Shown here one piece after another: positions 23,887 to 36,085 of a DNA stretch of 64,000 nt (within the stretch, counting starts at the first letter, position 1; every line of letters starts with the position of its first letter). The stretch is from Desulfatibacillum alkenivorans DSM 16219 (GTDB lineage: Bacteria > Desulfobacterota > Desulfobacteria > Desulfobacterales > Desulfatibacillaceae). The notes beneath the pieces were generated by a model that made no database searches, was not told the origin of the DNA, and worked only from the letters and a program-made list of their open reading frames with translations. Where the stretch lies: assembly GCF_900142135.1 (NCBI RefSeq), contig NZ_FQZU01000020.1, forward strand, positions 1 to 64,000, written 5' to 3'. Made by a program: the position numbers and the translations under genes.

Positions 23887-25740
23887 ATGCACAAGCTGTT
23901 GTTAGACCAACCAGGAAAGGAAATGCTTGTTCTGGGAAACGAGGCCATCGCCAGAGGCGCGGTGGAGGCCGGTGTGGCCTGCGCCACAACCTATCCGGGC
24001 ACGCCTTCTTCGGAACTTTCCCTGGCCTTTTTTCAGATGTCCAAGGAAAGCGACCTGTATTTTGAATACTCCACCAACGAAAAGGTGGCTCTGGAAGTAG
24101 CGGCCGCAGCCGCAAACGCGGGCATCCGCAGCATGTGCGTAATGAAGCACGTTGGGGTGAATGTGGCGGCCGACGCTCTCATGACCCTGGCGTACATCGG
24201 CGTCAAAGCCGGCATGGTGCTCTTGACGGCGGACGATCCTTTTATGTTTTCCAGCCAGAACGAGCAGGACAACCGGTATTACGGCAAGATGGCCGGATTG
24301 TGCGTATTGGAGCCCTCTTCCCTGCCCGAAGCCAAAGCAATGGCCACCTACGCCTTTGAGCTTTCCGAAAAGCTGGGCGAGCCCGTGATTCTGCGCACCA
24401 CCACGCGCATCAATCACTCCACGGGCGCCATCACCCTGGGCGAGCTTGTCAAGCCCAACATCAAGGGCTCCTTTACCAAGGATCCTTTTAACCTGGTGGC
24501 CATCCCGGCGGTTTCCCGCAGGCTTCACACCCGTTTGCTCCAACGGCTGACGGAAGCGGAAAAGATCACGGACCAGTCCGATTACAACTATGTTCAGGGC
24601 GGCGGCGCCTGGGGCATTGTGTGCAACGGCGTGAGTTACAATTACGTGTGCGACGCTTTGAACGATCTGGGCGTCACGGACAAAGTCAGCATTTTGAGGA
24701 TCGGCTTTTCCAATCCCATGCCGGTTGCAAAGGTAACCGAATTTTTGAAGGGCAAGGAAAAGATCCTGGTTGCGGAAGAAGGCGAACCTTTTATGGAAGA
24801 AGCCGTCCGCTCCATGGCCCAGGAAGTTGGCTGCACCATTCCGATCAAGGGCAAAGGCCCCGAGCTTTTCTCCCGGGAAGGGGAATTCGACCCCGCGGGC
24901 GTGAGAAAGGCCATCGCCGGGTTCTTTGGCGTGGATCTGGCGCCGGCTGCGGTCTTGGATCTTTCGGACGTTCCGGAAATTCCGGCCAGGCCGCCCAACC
25001 TGTGCGCCGGCTGCACCCACCGCGCCGTGTTCTACGAAGTCAAAAAGGCCGCTGAAAACATGGAAATCATGCATCCCACAGACATCGGATGCTACACTCT
25101 GGGGGTTTTGCCTCCCCTTTCCTCGGCGGACTTCCTGATCTGCATGGGCTCCTCCATCAGCACGGGCTGCGGATTCTCCAAGTTCATCGACCAGAAGGTG
25201 GTCACCTACATCGGCGACTCCACGTTCTTCCATTCCGGCGTCCCCGGCCTGATCAACGCGGTGCATAACAACCACAACGTGACCATGGTCATCCTGGACA
25301 ACGGAACAACGGCCATGACCGGGCATCAACCCAATCCCGGCGTGGACCGCGACGCCATGGGCCAGGAAGGCTACAACCGGATTTCCATTGAAAACGTGGT
25401 GAAAGGCCTGGGCGTGGAAAGCGTGACGGTGATCAAGCCGTACAAGGTGCAAAAAAGCGTGGACGCCATCAAGGAAGCCCTGGCCTACCAGGGCGTTTCC
25501 GTCATCATCGCCCAGGAGCTTTGCCCCCTGTACGCCAAGGCGCTCAAGCGGCCGGTCAAGAAGCCTTTCCGCATCGATATGGAAAAATGCAAGGACCACA
25601 GGCTGTGCGTGGACGCCCTTGGCTGTCCGGCCATGTACGTGGAAAACAACAAGGTGGCCATCAATGCGGAGCAATGCATCGGCTGCGCGGTTTGCGCCCA
25701 GGTTTGCCCGGAACACGCAATCGTTCCCATCAGGGATTAA
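23887..25740 (+). CDS. iorA: indolepyruvate:ferredoxin oxidoreductase, alpha subunit
   Basis: A 617-residue TPP-dependent subunit that oxidatively decarboxylates aryl pyruvates to acyl-CoA, reducing ferredoxin. The N-terminal part has GNEAIARGAVEAG and TYPGTPSSEL. The TPP-binding half shows CAGCTHRAVFY, then IGCYTLGV, and GDSTFFHSG with LDNGTTAMTGHQPNPG. The C-terminal ferredoxin motifs are MEKCKDHRLC and CIGCAVCAQVCPEHA. It pairs with iorB downstream. The genes would serve aromatic amino-acid use, or the reverse reaction in an anaerobe. Confidence 0.93.
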   Translation: MHKLLLDQPGKEMLVLGNEAIARGAVEAGVACATTYPGTPSSELSLAFFQMSKESDLYFEYSTNEKVALEVAAAAANAGIRSMCVMKHVGVNVAADALMTLAYIGVKAGMVLLTADDPFMFSSQNEQDNRYYGKMAGLCVLEPSSLPEAKAMATYAFELSEKLGEPVILRTTTRINHSTGAITLGELVKPNIKGSFTKDPFNLVAIPAVSRRLHTRLLQRLTEAEKITDQSDYNYVQGGGAWGIVCNGVSYNYVCDALNDLGVTDKVSILRIGFSNPMPVAKVTEFLKGKEKILVAEEGEPFMEEAVRSMAQEVGCTIPIKGKGPELFSREGEFDPAGVRKAIAGFFGVDLAPAAVLDLSDVPEIPARPPNLCAGCTHRAVFYEVKKAAENMEIMHPTDIGCYTLGVLPPLSSADFLICMGSSISTGCGFSKFIDQKVVTYIGDSTFFHSGVPGLINAVHNNHNVTMVILDNGTTAMTGHQPNPGVDRDAMGQEGYNRISIENVVKGLGVESVTVIKPYKVQKSVDAIKEALAYQGVSVIIAQELCPLYAKALKRPVKKPFRIDMEKCKDHRLCVDALGCPAMYVENNKVAINAEQCIGCAVCAQVCPEHAIVPIRD

Positions 25741-25799
25741 TGAATTATAAGGGAGCGCCTTTTGCGGGGCGCTTTCCCTCATAAGAAAGGATATAAGAC

Positions 25800-26387
25800 A
25801 TGGACCCTGTAAGACTGATCATAGTGGCCGTGGGAGGACAAGGCAACCTGCTTACCGCTCGCGTCCTGGGCGAGGCGGCCCTGGCATCGGGCATCCCCGT
25901 TCATATGAGCGAGATCCACGGCATGGCCCAGAGGGGCGGTGTGGTGGAGTCTTCCATTGTATTCGGCGACGCCCAAAGCTCCATCATTTCCGACTCCGAG
26001 GCGGACGTCCTTTTGGGATTTGAGCCCGCCGAAACGCTTCGCGCCTTGAACCGGTGCAACAAGAATACGGCGGTGATCACCAACACCAGCCCCCTGCCCC
26101 CGTTCACTGCGGCCATCGGCAAGGGCGTGTATCCGCCCTTGAATCAGATGCTGGACCTGATTTCCGCCAAAACCGCCAGCCTCAAGGCTTTTGACGCGCT
26201 CAAGCTGGCCCACGAAGCCAACAACCCCCTGGGATTGAACATGGTGCTGCTGGGCGCCCTGATCCGCTCGGGGATCATTCCCATTTCGGCGGACACGGCC
26301 AAGCAGGCCATCAAGGACAACACCAAACAAGCGTTTTTGGAATCCAACCTCAAGGCCTTTGATTTGGGCTTCGAAGCCGCTGCTTAG
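25800..26387 (+). CDS. iorB: indolepyruvate:ferredoxin oxidoreductase, beta subunit
   Basis: A 195-residue gamma-domain-type subunit of the IOR complex. VGGQGNLLTARVLGEAAL opens it, then MSEIHGMAQRGGVVES, a conserved segment of 2-oxoacid oxidoreductase gamma subunits. It lies 59 bp after iorA on the same strand. AAAGGATATAAGAC precedes ATG 25800. The alpha and beta subunits together make the active enzyme. Confidence 0.93.
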   Translation: MDPVRLIIVAVGGQGNLLTARVLGEAALASGIPVHMSEIHGMAQRGGVVESSIVFGDAQSSIISDSEADVLLGFEPAETLRALNRCNKNTAVITNTSPLPPFTAAIGKGVYPPLNQMLDLISAKTASLKAFDALKLAHEANNPLGLNMVLLGALIRSGIIPISADTAKQAIKDNTKQAFLESNLKAFDLGFEAAA

Positions 26388-26415
26388 AGAAAGGCTTGGG
26401 TAGAGCAACTTTGTA

Positions 26416-27216
26416 ATGCGTATTTTTGACAGCCACTGTCACATTGACGACAAGTCCTACGACGACGATTTCCAGGAAACCCTGGATCGCGCCAAAGATA
26501 ACAGGGTGATCGCCTGCATGATTGTGGGCATCACTCTGAAAACCTGCCGCAAGGCCGTGCCCTTGTGCGAGGCCTCGGCAAACTGCTTTACTTCGGTGGG
26601 GGTGCATCCTCACGACGCCAAGTCGTGCAGCGAAAAGGTCCTGGAAAAACTGAGGGAGCTGGCCAAAAGCCCCAAGGTCAAGGCCTGGGGGGAGACCGGA
26701 CTGGACTTCAACCGCATGTTTTCACCCCAGGACGTCCAGGAAAAATGGTTCATCCGCCAGATTCAAATGGCCCGTGAAACCGGCCTGCCCCTGATCATCC
26801 ATGAGCGGGACACCAACGGCAGGCTGTTGGAAATCCTTCGGGCTGAATTGCAGCCGGGCCAGGGCGGGGTGGTGCATTGCTTCTCCGGAACCAGGGACGA
26901 AATGCACGTCTATCTGGACATGGGATTCCATATTGGCATCACCGGAGTAATCACCCATAAGGCCCGGGGCAAGGAATTGCGGGCCATGGCGCCGGAAATC
27001 CCGGACGACCGGATTCTTGTGGAGACCGACGCGCCTTATTTGACGCCTTCGCCGGAAAGAAACAAATTCCGTCGCAACGAGCCGGCCTTTGTCAGGCGAG
27101 TGCTGGAAAAAACCGCGGAAGTCCGGTCCCAGGACGTGGACGCCCTGGCGGATCTGGTCTTCAACAATACTTGCCGGCTATACGGCATCAGCCCGGACGA
27201 GTTGGAGCTAAGCTAA
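26416..27216 (+). CDS. tatD: TatD-family metal-dependent DNase/hydrolase
   Basis: A 266-residue TIM-barrel hydrolase. The metal motif is FDSHCHIDD near residue 4; GETGLDFNR near 95, HCFSGTRDE near 155 and ETDAPYLTPSPE near 203 complete the active site pattern. It ends in a TAATG overlap with the next gene, so translation is coupled. Family members act as 3'-5' nucleases; the true substrate here is not shown. Confidence 0.88.
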   Translation: MRIFDSHCHIDDKSYDDDFQETLDRAKDNRVIACMIVGITLKTCRKAVPLCEASANCFTSVGVHPHDAKSCSEKVLEKLRELAKSPKVKAWGETGLDFNRMFSPQDVQEKWFIRQIQMARETGLPLIIHERDTNGRLLEILRAELQPGQGGVVHCFSGTRDEMHVYLDMGFHIGITGVITHKARGKELRAMAPEIPDDRILVETDAPYLTPSPERNKFRRNEPAFVRRVLEKTAEVRSQDVDALADLVFNNTCRLYGISPDELELS

Positions 27217-27800
27217 TGGATAAGGGCCGCGCTCAAAAAATCGCCCGATTCCTGTACGAAGCAGGACAGTTGAGGAGAGTGGACCGCTCAGGCTGGTGGG
27301 TGGCGGGCGTGGATGCTCCGGAAAGCGTGGCCGAGCACAGCTTTCGCACCGCCGTTCTGGCGGGCATGCTGGCTAAAATCATTGGCGCCAACCGGGAAAA
27401 GGTCCTGACCATGGCCTTGTACCACGACATCCCCGAGGCCCGCATCAACGACCTCCACAAAGTCGCCCAGCGTTACTTTGACTGCCCCACGGCCAATGTC
27501 AGGGCCGCCGAAGACCAGGCGGACAGCCTTCCTTCGGAATTGGGAAAGGAAATGGCTGATCTGGCCAGGGAGCTTTACGACGAATCCAGCCTGGAGGCTA
27601 AAATTGTCGCGGACGCCGATCATCTGGAATGCCTGCTGACGGCAAAAGAATACTTGCAGCGTGGGTTTCCGGTCCAGGATTGGATAGAAAACAACCTGGC
27701 CGGGCTTCACACGGAGGCGGCCCGCGAAATCGCACAGGCTGCGATGGACGCCGCCCCTTCCGACTGGTGGAAGGGCCTGAAAATATCCCATAAACAGTAA
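27216..27800 (+). CDS. HD-domain hydrolase (YfbR-like)
   Basis: A 194-residue protein starting at ATG 27216, which overlaps the tatD stop (TAATG). The HD motif is set by AEHSFRTAVLAG near residue 34 and YHDIPEARINDLHK near 68, then DADHLECLL near 130. This resembles 5'-deoxynucleotidase YfbR-like and related HD hydrolases. The coupling to tatD suggests a shared nucleic-acid or nucleotide turnover role, which is inference. Confidence 0.8.
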   Translation: MDKGRAQKIARFLYEAGQLRRVDRSGWWVAGVDAPESVAEHSFRTAVLAGMLAKIIGANREKVLTMALYHDIPEARINDLHKVAQRYFDCPTANVRAAEDQADSLPSELGKEMADLARELYDESSLEAKIVADADHLECLLTAKEYLQRGFPVQDWIENNLAGLHTEAAREIAQAAMDAAPSDWWKGLKISHKQ

Positions 27801-27907
27801 AGCCGGATCCTGGACATTTGACAACCGTTGAAGGGGACAGTAAGATGGGGGACTCCAAAAGGCGGAGGCAATCCACGAACAGAGTGGCCAAAAACAAGGG
27901 GGAACAC

Positions 27908-28588
27908 ATGTCCGAACAGGAGCAGCAGCACATGGACGATCAATTCAAAGCAAAGTCGCCTGAAGAGCAATTCATGGAAGCGGAGCCCGTGGAAAGCGGC
28001 TTCTCCAACCCGGGTTTTACCGAAGAAGCCAAAACCGAGGACGAATGGGAGGAGGATGAATCCTTTCTGGAAGACAGCACAGGCCGCCAAATGCTTTACT
28101 GGATCGGCGGAGCTGTGGGGGTTCTGGTGATTATCGCCGTCCTGTTCTTTTTCCTGGGCGGCGGCTCCGAGCCCACGGGCGACTACTCCGGAGTTTCCAA
28201 GCAGGTGAAGGACATAGAAAGCCGCCTGACCAAATTGGAATCCAATTTAGCCGCCTGGAACATTAAGCTGGACCGCATCGATCAAAACGCGCAGACCGCC
28301 GTGGAAGAAAGCATGAAACTTTCGGCCAAGATTGAGGAGATTAGAAGACAGGCAAGCTCCCGGCCCGCACCAGCCGTATCGCGTCCGGCCCCGGCGCCTG
28401 CGCCGGCGCCAACCCGGACTGCGGCCCCCGCAAAGAGCGCTGACCGAAAATACCACGTGGTTCAGGCCGGCGACACCTTGTACAGCATCCACAAAAGATA
28501 CGGGGTTTCCCTGGACACCCTGCGCAAGCTGAACAACCTGAAAGAGCATGAACCCATCTACTCCGGAGACAAGATCTACGTGGAGTAG
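27908..28588 (+). CDS. single-pass membrane protein with C-terminal LysM domain
   Basis: A 226-residue protein. I prefer ATG 27908, preceded by AAGGGGGAAC; an in-frame ATG at 27845 is possible and would add 21 residues. The acidic N-terminus (about 1-60) is followed by a membrane segment (YWIGGAVGVLVIIAVLFFF), a coiled-coil region, a Pro/Ala-rich linker and a LysM domain (YHVVQAGDTLYSIHKRYGV, ending SGDKIYVE). LysM binds peptidoglycan or chitin-like glycans, so the C-terminus should lie in the periplasm. The gene is probably in one transcript with tatD and the HD gene. Confidence 0.82.
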   Translation: MSEQEQQHMDDQFKAKSPEEQFMEAEPVESGFSNPGFTEEAKTEDEWEEDESFLEDSTGRQMLYWIGGAVGVLVIIAVLFFFLGGGSEPTGDYSGVSKQVKDIESRLTKLESNLAAWNIKLDRIDQNAQTAVEESMKLSAKIEEIRRQASSRPAPAVSRPAPAPAPAPTRTAAPAKSADRKYHVVQAGDTLYSIHKRYGVSLDTLRKLNNLKEHEPIYSGDKIYVE

Positions 28589-28632
28589 CTTGCCTTGCAC
28601 ATTTGCAGGATCTAAAACAATTTCGAATAATT

Positions 28633-28665
28633 AAAAAGGCGGCCCGTTCTCTGGCCGCCTTTTTT
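28633..28665 (+). terminator. intrinsic terminator after the LysM gene
   Basis: AAAAAGGCGGCC, an 8-base loop, then GGCCGCCTTTTTT. The run of T ends the tatD-HD-LysM unit. Confidence 0.88.
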
Positions 28666-28813
28666 GCGTTTTTGTATCTTGTGACGCCGTAAATTTTGTT
28701 GATTAATTTTGTTGAGGGCTGTACAGGGCGATTTTTACAGCCGGAAACGCCATGGCCAGCCGGGCTGCGTTCTTCGGCGCCCATTTCTTTTTAGGCAAAA
28801 AAGGACGCCTGCA

Positions 28814-30379
28814 ATGAAAGAAAAACGCCTGAAAATAACCACCCGCCGTTGGCGCGAGTCGGACATTCCCCAGATCATCGAATGCAGCCGGGCCATCTAC
28901 AGCGACTATCCGCCTGAATTCATCTACAGCCAGCGGCAATACGAAATGCAGTTCAAGGCCTTTCCGGACGGCCAGTTCGTAGCCGTCCACAAAGACCGCA
29001 TTGTGGGATATTGCACGGCCATCATCGTCAACATCGACGACGACTTCTGGTACGACGTGGACGAAATCACGGGCGCGGGGACCTTCAGCACCCATAATCA
29101 GGACGGAGACACGCTCTACGGCGCGGACATCGGGGTGCATCCCGACTATCGCAGAAAAGGCGTGGCCATGCTTTTGTATCAACGCAGGAGGGCCTTGCTT
29201 AAGCGCTATAATCTGCGCCGCATGATCGCCTACGGCCGCATTCCCGGATACCAGGAGCACGCGGGCAAAATGAGCGCCGAGCAATACGTGCAAAAAGTGG
29301 TGAAGGGAGACCTGCGGGATCAGGCCCTGAACGCCCATCTTAAGGCCGGCTATCAGGTTAAAAAGGTTCAGCTGGACATCACCATCGACAAGGCCAGCCT
29401 CAATTACAGCACCTATCTGGAAATGCCCAACCCGGATTTCAACGAGGCGAAAAAGCGCATAGCCTCCTCCTTCTCGGTCAAGCATCCGGCGCGGCGCATC
29501 CGCGTGTGCGCGGCTCAATACGCCATGAAGCCCGTGGCGTCCTGGGAGGAGATTGAGAGGAACGTGGGCTTTTTCGCCGACTTCAGCAGCTCCTATCATT
29601 GCCATTTTCTGGTCTTTCCCGAGTATTTCACCTTTCAGATGTTCAGTTGCATGAAGGAAACGACTTACGGAGACATGGTGCGCAAGCTCACCGAGTATAC
29701 GGACAGGTACGTGGAAATGTTCCAAGGGCTGGCCAGGAAATACAACCTCTATATCGTAGGCGGCTCCCAACCCGTCCGGGACGGCGACTCCATATACAAC
29801 ACAGCCCATTTGTTCACGCCCACGGGCCATGTTTACACCCAGGAGAAGCTGCACATCACCCCGGCGGAAAGGGAGGAGGCCAACATCCAGCCGGGCCGGG
29901 CCATCCGTCTTTTTCAAACGCCGTACGCCAGGGTGGCCATCCAGATTTGCTACGACATCGAGTTTCCCGAGACCTCCAGGCTGCTGACATTGGCAGGCGC
30001 CGAAGTCTTTTTCGTGCCCTATTATACGGAGGAGAAAAAGGCGTATTTTCGCGTGCGTTTATGCTCCCAGGCCAGGGCTGTGGAGAATTTCGCCTACGTG
30101 GTCATGACCGGCAACGTGGGGAATATGCAGACCCGGGCGGGATCGTTCCTGAACTACAGCCAGTCCGCCATCTTAACGCCCAGCGATTTTTCCTTTCCGG
30201 AAAAAGGCGTGGAAGGCGAGGCCGATCCCAACGTGGAGGCGGCGGTGGTTTCGGAACTGACTCTGTCCGCCCTGGCCCAGCAAAGGCATGTGGCCACGGT
30301 CCGGCCCCTGCACGACCGCCGGCCGGACCTCTACAACCTGAACGCCGTCTCCAAGGTGGAAATCATCAGGACGGAGTAA
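28814..30379 (+). CDS. GNAT acetyltransferase fused to a nitrilase-superfamily amidohydrolase
   Basis: A 521-residue fusion. I choose ATG 28814 (MKEKRLKITTRRW). The N-terminal 215 residues are a GNAT fold (YGADIGVHPDYRRKGVAMLL carries the acetyl-CoA motif). The C-terminal 280 residues form a carbon-nitrogen hydrolase: catalytic Glu in FPEYFTF, Lys in EKLHITPAE and Cys in QICYDIEFPE. Such fusions are known in several bacteria and in yeast-like relatives. The substrate is an amide or amino compound, otherwise unknown. It ends at TAA 30377-30379, immediately before a long A/G homopolymer. Confidence 0.85.
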   Translation: MKEKRLKITTRRWRESDIPQIIECSRAIYSDYPPEFIYSQRQYEMQFKAFPDGQFVAVHKDRIVGYCTAIIVNIDDDFWYDVDEITGAGTFSTHNQDGDTLYGADIGVHPDYRRKGVAMLLYQRRRALLKRYNLRRMIAYGRIPGYQEHAGKMSAEQYVQKVVKGDLRDQALNAHLKAGYQVKKVQLDITIDKASLNYSTYLEMPNPDFNEAKKRIASSFSVKHPARRIRVCAAQYAMKPVASWEEIERNVGFFADFSSSYHCHFLVFPEYFTFQMFSCMKETTYGDMVRKLTEYTDRYVEMFQGLARKYNLYIVGGSQPVRDGDSIYNTAHLFTPTGHVYTQEKLHITPAEREEANIQPGRAIRLFQTPYARVAIQICYDIEFPETSRLLTLAGAEVFFVPYYTEEKKAYFRVRLCSQARAVENFAYVVMTGNVGNMQTRAGSFLNYSQSAILTPSDFSFPEKGVEGEADPNVEAAVVSELTLSALAQQRHVATVRPLHDRRPDLYNLNAVSKVEIIRTE

Positions 30380-30402
30380 AAAAAAAGGGGGGGGGGGGGG
30401 GG
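30378..30402 (+). repeat. A9G16 double homopolymer
   Basis: Nine A (30378-30386, the last two bases of the stop codon included) followed by 16 G (30387-30402). It lies between the ends of convergent genes, three bases before the stop codon of the Fic gene. Runs of this length are prone to slippage and could fold as a G-quadruplex. Confidence 0.9.
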
Positions 30403-30404
30403 CG

Positions 30405-31880
30405 CTAAAGGCTGCGTTTCCATTGGGCAAGGCCGTAAAGAAGGGCCTGATCGAGCCATTTCTCAAAGGAAGAGATGATTTGTGACAATTCCTGATTATA
30501 CGAAAACTGAAAAGGGTCTGGGCAAATAATGACAGGCCCTTGTACATCAATCTCTCCGTTTTCTCCAAATTCCCGTTGATCCAAAAATGCAGCACAAGCC
30601 AGCACGCCGGCAAACTCTGAGCCCAAAGAATGGAAGGATAAAACAAACCGGGTCTCCGGCTTGTCATCAATCAGCAACCGCACCCAGGCGTGATAACTTA
30701 AAGTATCGGCGGTATACTCAAGTTCTTCCGCCGCCTTAGCAACCTGATTTCTAAAAATGTTGTTGACGCTGGGCTTGCTGGGAAGCACGGAAACAGGGAC
30801 ATCCTTTGCCGAATCGGCCAATATTGCGGATAGTCTGTCCCGCAATTCCACAAACTTCTCATTAGCAATCGACTCCAATTTTTTGGAATACTCAAAAACT
30901 ATCAACTTTTCGTTTTCTTCCATGGAAGGGGCCTGTGAGCGCTCTTGCAATTTATCGGATATGGACTGAAGCATGGCGTCCATGGTCGTTTTTTCCGTCA
31001 ACACGTCCTCGGAAACGCCTAAGGCCTTGATGAAGGCTTTCCTTTGTATTCGGGCGAACATATTCACAAGCGGGGAAAGATCTCCTGCATCCGCCTGTTC
31101 CAGGGCTTCAATATACTCTGTCCTATGCTCTTCGCTGATAAGAACTAACGGGAACCACCCCGCCCTGATAAAGACCAGAGAAGCCAAAGCCCGGGCGACT
31201 CGCCCGTTGCCATCCTGAAAGGGATGAATCTGCGTGAAGCGATGGTGCAGCCAGGCTGCTTCAATTTCGGGCGGCACATTCAATACGCTATGCTGATGGT
31301 GCAAAGAAACAAGCCGGTCCATTTCCGCCGCTGTGTGCTCCGGCGGGCAGTATTGGTGAAGGCTGCCGTTAGGCCTTGACGGATTATTTTCCAGGGTTTT
31401 CCATTCGCCTTTAAGAAGTTTCATGCGGATGGGAGAGCCGAGAGAATCCATTCCGTCCACGTAGTCTTGGTGAACAGTTAGGGCTTGATGTATCTGCTTG
31501 ATATATGAAGTTGACAAGCGGCGTTTTTGGGAGACGAAATCAAAAAGCCCCTCCACAACGTTTTCCTGATCCTTGATTAAAGGCACTACCTCTGAAACGG
31601 GCTTATTCATGCTGCCATGAGGAATCAAGCTAGCCTTGATGCCCTTTTCGATCAGCACCTGGGTGACGCCTCTATCAATGGTATAAAGGCCTTCTATAAT
31701 CCCTGTTTCTATGGCCCATTGACGAATTAATTTCTTGTTAAATAGGTCGAACGTCTTGGAGTCCGCCAATCTAACCTTTCGTTCCGCCCATATAGGGGAA
31801 AAGGCAGCAAGTTCATGCGAAGCGAGTTCCTGCCAGTTGTCCTGCAAGTCCTCAATAGGCTTCCACTTGTGGTTGCTCAT
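30405..31880 (-). CDS. Fic-domain protein (probable AMPylase with N-terminal inhibitory motif)
   Basis: A 491-residue protein. The Fic catalytic motif HPFQDGNGR is at residues 219-227. The N-terminal sequence TGIIEG (59-64) fits the (S/T)xxxE(G/N) inhibitory motif, so this is a class II Fic protein whose own N-terminus restrains it. The C-terminal 230 residues are helical and without a recognised domain. The family transfers AMP to hydroxyl side chains of target proteins. No toxin-antitoxin partner is beside it; the downstream neighbour at 31939 is a YkgJ-like gene. Confidence 0.85.
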   Translation of the reverse strand: MSNHKWKPIEDLQDNWQELASHELAAFSPIWAERKVRLADSKTFDLFNKKLIRQWAIETGIIEGLYTIDRGVTQVLIEKGIKASLIPHGSMNKPVSEVVPLIKDQENVVEGLFDFVSQKRRLSTSYIKQIHQALTVHQDYVDGMDSLGSPIRMKLLKGEWKTLENNPSRPNGSLHQYCPPEHTAAEMDRLVSLHHQHSVLNVPPEIEAAWLHHRFTQIHPFQDGNGRVARALASLVFIRAGWFPLVLISEEHRTEYIEALEQADAGDLSPLVNMFARIQRKAFIKALGVSEDVLTEKTTMDAMLQSISDKLQERSQAPSMEENEKLIVFEYSKKLESIANEKFVELRDRLSAILADSAKDVPVSVLPSKPSVNNIFRNQVAKAAEELEYTADTLSYHAWVRLLIDDKPETRFVLSFHSLGSEFAGVLACAAFLDQREFGENGEIDVQGPVIICPDPFQFSYNQELSQIISSFEKWLDQALLYGLAQWKRSL

Positions 31881-31938
31881 GGCCTTCTCCTCTTAATTTT
31901 TTCTTTTGATGCGGATACCAGATCTTCTTTTACCCCGG

Positions 31939-32580
31939 TTATTGCTGCGCGTCAAACTCCATCATCTTGCGGGCGAGGCTGGCCCAATTGAGATTTTGCA
32001 TGTCCTTGGCCATGTTGTGCATGAGGCCGTTTTCCACCACATGGCGCTTTTGAGCCCGGTCCGTCACCCCGTAAAACGGCATCATAACGGAAAACGCCTT
32101 GTTGGTGTATTTTTTGATGGGGTTCATCACGTCCTTGCGGCGGGTGTAATAGGCGTCCTCGTCCTTTTCGCAAGGCTTGTTGAATACGTTGAACTGCCGG
32201 CACGCCATGGGCCGCAACGGGTGGATGGAGCAAACCCCGTCGATCAGAAAAGCGCAGGCGTCGCCGTGCTTGTGCTCCATAAGCTGGGCCAGCAAGGGAG
32301 TGCGGAAAGGCTCCTCCAGCTTTTCCGTGCAATACCAGGTGATGCCGATCAGCTCCAGAGGATAGGCGGGAATGGACCTGTGCGTGGCGCAGCAGTGCGA
32401 GCACCCCTTGGCGCAGGCCAGTTTCGCGCCCTGCTTTTCCATGAGTTCAATGCCTTTGGCCACACCCTGGTCCGTTATGAAGTAGCCTTCCAGCAGAAGG
32501 GAAAGCCAGTCGTGTTTTTGTTCGTCTTGGGGAAATACCAGTCGGGAGGTTGGTCCGGGGGATTTCTTCTTTTTCGGCAT
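31939..32580 (-). CDS. YkgJ-family cysteine-cluster protein
   Basis: A 213-residue protein with the zinc/iron-binding cysteine pattern of the YkgJ family: CAKGCSHCC near residue 57, a single Cys near 78, CAFLIDGVCSIHPLRPMAC near 108, then Cys in NKPCEKDE. The N-terminus is basic (MPKKKKSPGP). No function has been shown for most relatives. It lies upstream of the Fic gene on the same strand, 58 bp away, so co-transcription is possible. Confidence 0.75.
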   Translation of the reverse strand: MPKKKKSPGPTSRLVFPQDEQKHDWLSLLLEGYFITDQGVAKGIELMEKQGAKLACAKGCSHCCATHRSIPAYPLELIGITWYCTEKLEEPFRTPLLAQLMEHKHGDACAFLIDGVCSIHPLRPMACRQFNVFNKPCEKDEDAYYTRRKDVMNPIKKYTNKAFSVMMPFYGVTDRAQKRHVVENGLMHNMAKDMQNLNWASLARKMMEFDAQQ

Positions 32581-32956
32581 TTAAAACTCTCTTGTCTATT
32601 CCTTTCAAAAAAGGCGTTAAAAGTGCGCAGGTCCATGCTGCATCCTAAGTCATGCCGAAAAAATTTCCGATCTGCAAGGACTTATTGGAAAAACTTCCTC
32701 CAATGCCCGTAGTTTGCCAAAATTCAAGGCCGAAATAAGGCCTCCCGGACATATTGAAAAGCTAAAAAAACACTTTATCTCCGCCCTCCGAAAAAGAGAA
32801 ACTGATGGGTAAATCAGTCAAAAAAGAATGGATGCGGCCAGCAGGCGCCCCCATGGAAGCGATTACAGGTTACGGGCGCATTTGGCCTTAACTCAATATT
32901 TTATCAGTTAAAATTAAATTTAAAATGATTTTTATGAAAAAATCTTGAAATTCATC
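32581..32956. other. intergenic region, no gene seen
   Basis: 376 bp, AT-rich near its right end. It should hold the promoter of the minus-strand YkgJ gene. I find no convincing gene, RNA or terminator. Confidence 0.4.
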
Positions 32957-32996
32957 TTGACATCATTATAATCAGGAATATATTCTTAAATAAGAA
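32957..32996 (+). promoter_or_regulatory. perR-katG promoter with overlapping palindromes
   Basis: TTGACA (32957-32962) and TATATT (32979-32984) with a 16-bp spacer. The perfect palindrome GAATATATTC (32976-32985) covers the -10 and TTCTTAAATAAGAA (32983-32996) follows at once. The AT-rich palindromes fit a PerR/Fur-type operator, giving autoregulation and peroxide-induced katG expression. Confidence 0.75.
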
Positions 32997-33024
32997 CGAT
33001 TGTCAATAACATAAGGATTTCAAT

Positions 33025-35711
<2,687 letters not shown>

Positions 35712-35782
35712 TAATCGGCTGGATGTTTTTTTTTCGGCTTTCCCCATAGAAACAGATAGAAAAAGCCAGCCTCAGAAATAAT

Positions 35783-35816
35783 CGAGCGGCGTTTCCTTAA
35801 CCGGAAGCGCCGCTCG
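35783..35816 (+). terminator. stem-loop after katG
   Basis: CGAGCGGCGTTTCC pairs with GGAAGCGCCGCTCG over about 14 bp. It is followed by TTGCGTTTT, a weak T-run. The 269 bp from here to the VWA gene hold nothing I can name apart from its ribosome site. Confidence 0.7.
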
Positions 35817-36085
35817 TTGCGTTTTGCAAGGTCTCTCATATCACAAAAAAGGGCTTGCCTTTGTTTAAAATATCTGAATTAATTCCCGATCATTGAGTAA
35901 AAGACACCGATTAAAAATTCATCTTCGGCTTACATCATCAGGCCGTTTTAACTGCCATTTGTCGGCAGGCTTGATTTGAGGGGATCGGGATTTCCTGGCT
36001 AGCGTTCAGGCTTGATTAGCGCAATGGGCGGGCTTTATGCTGCGTGTTGCTTGGGACAAGAATTTTTACTGTCGGAAAGGTTCTC

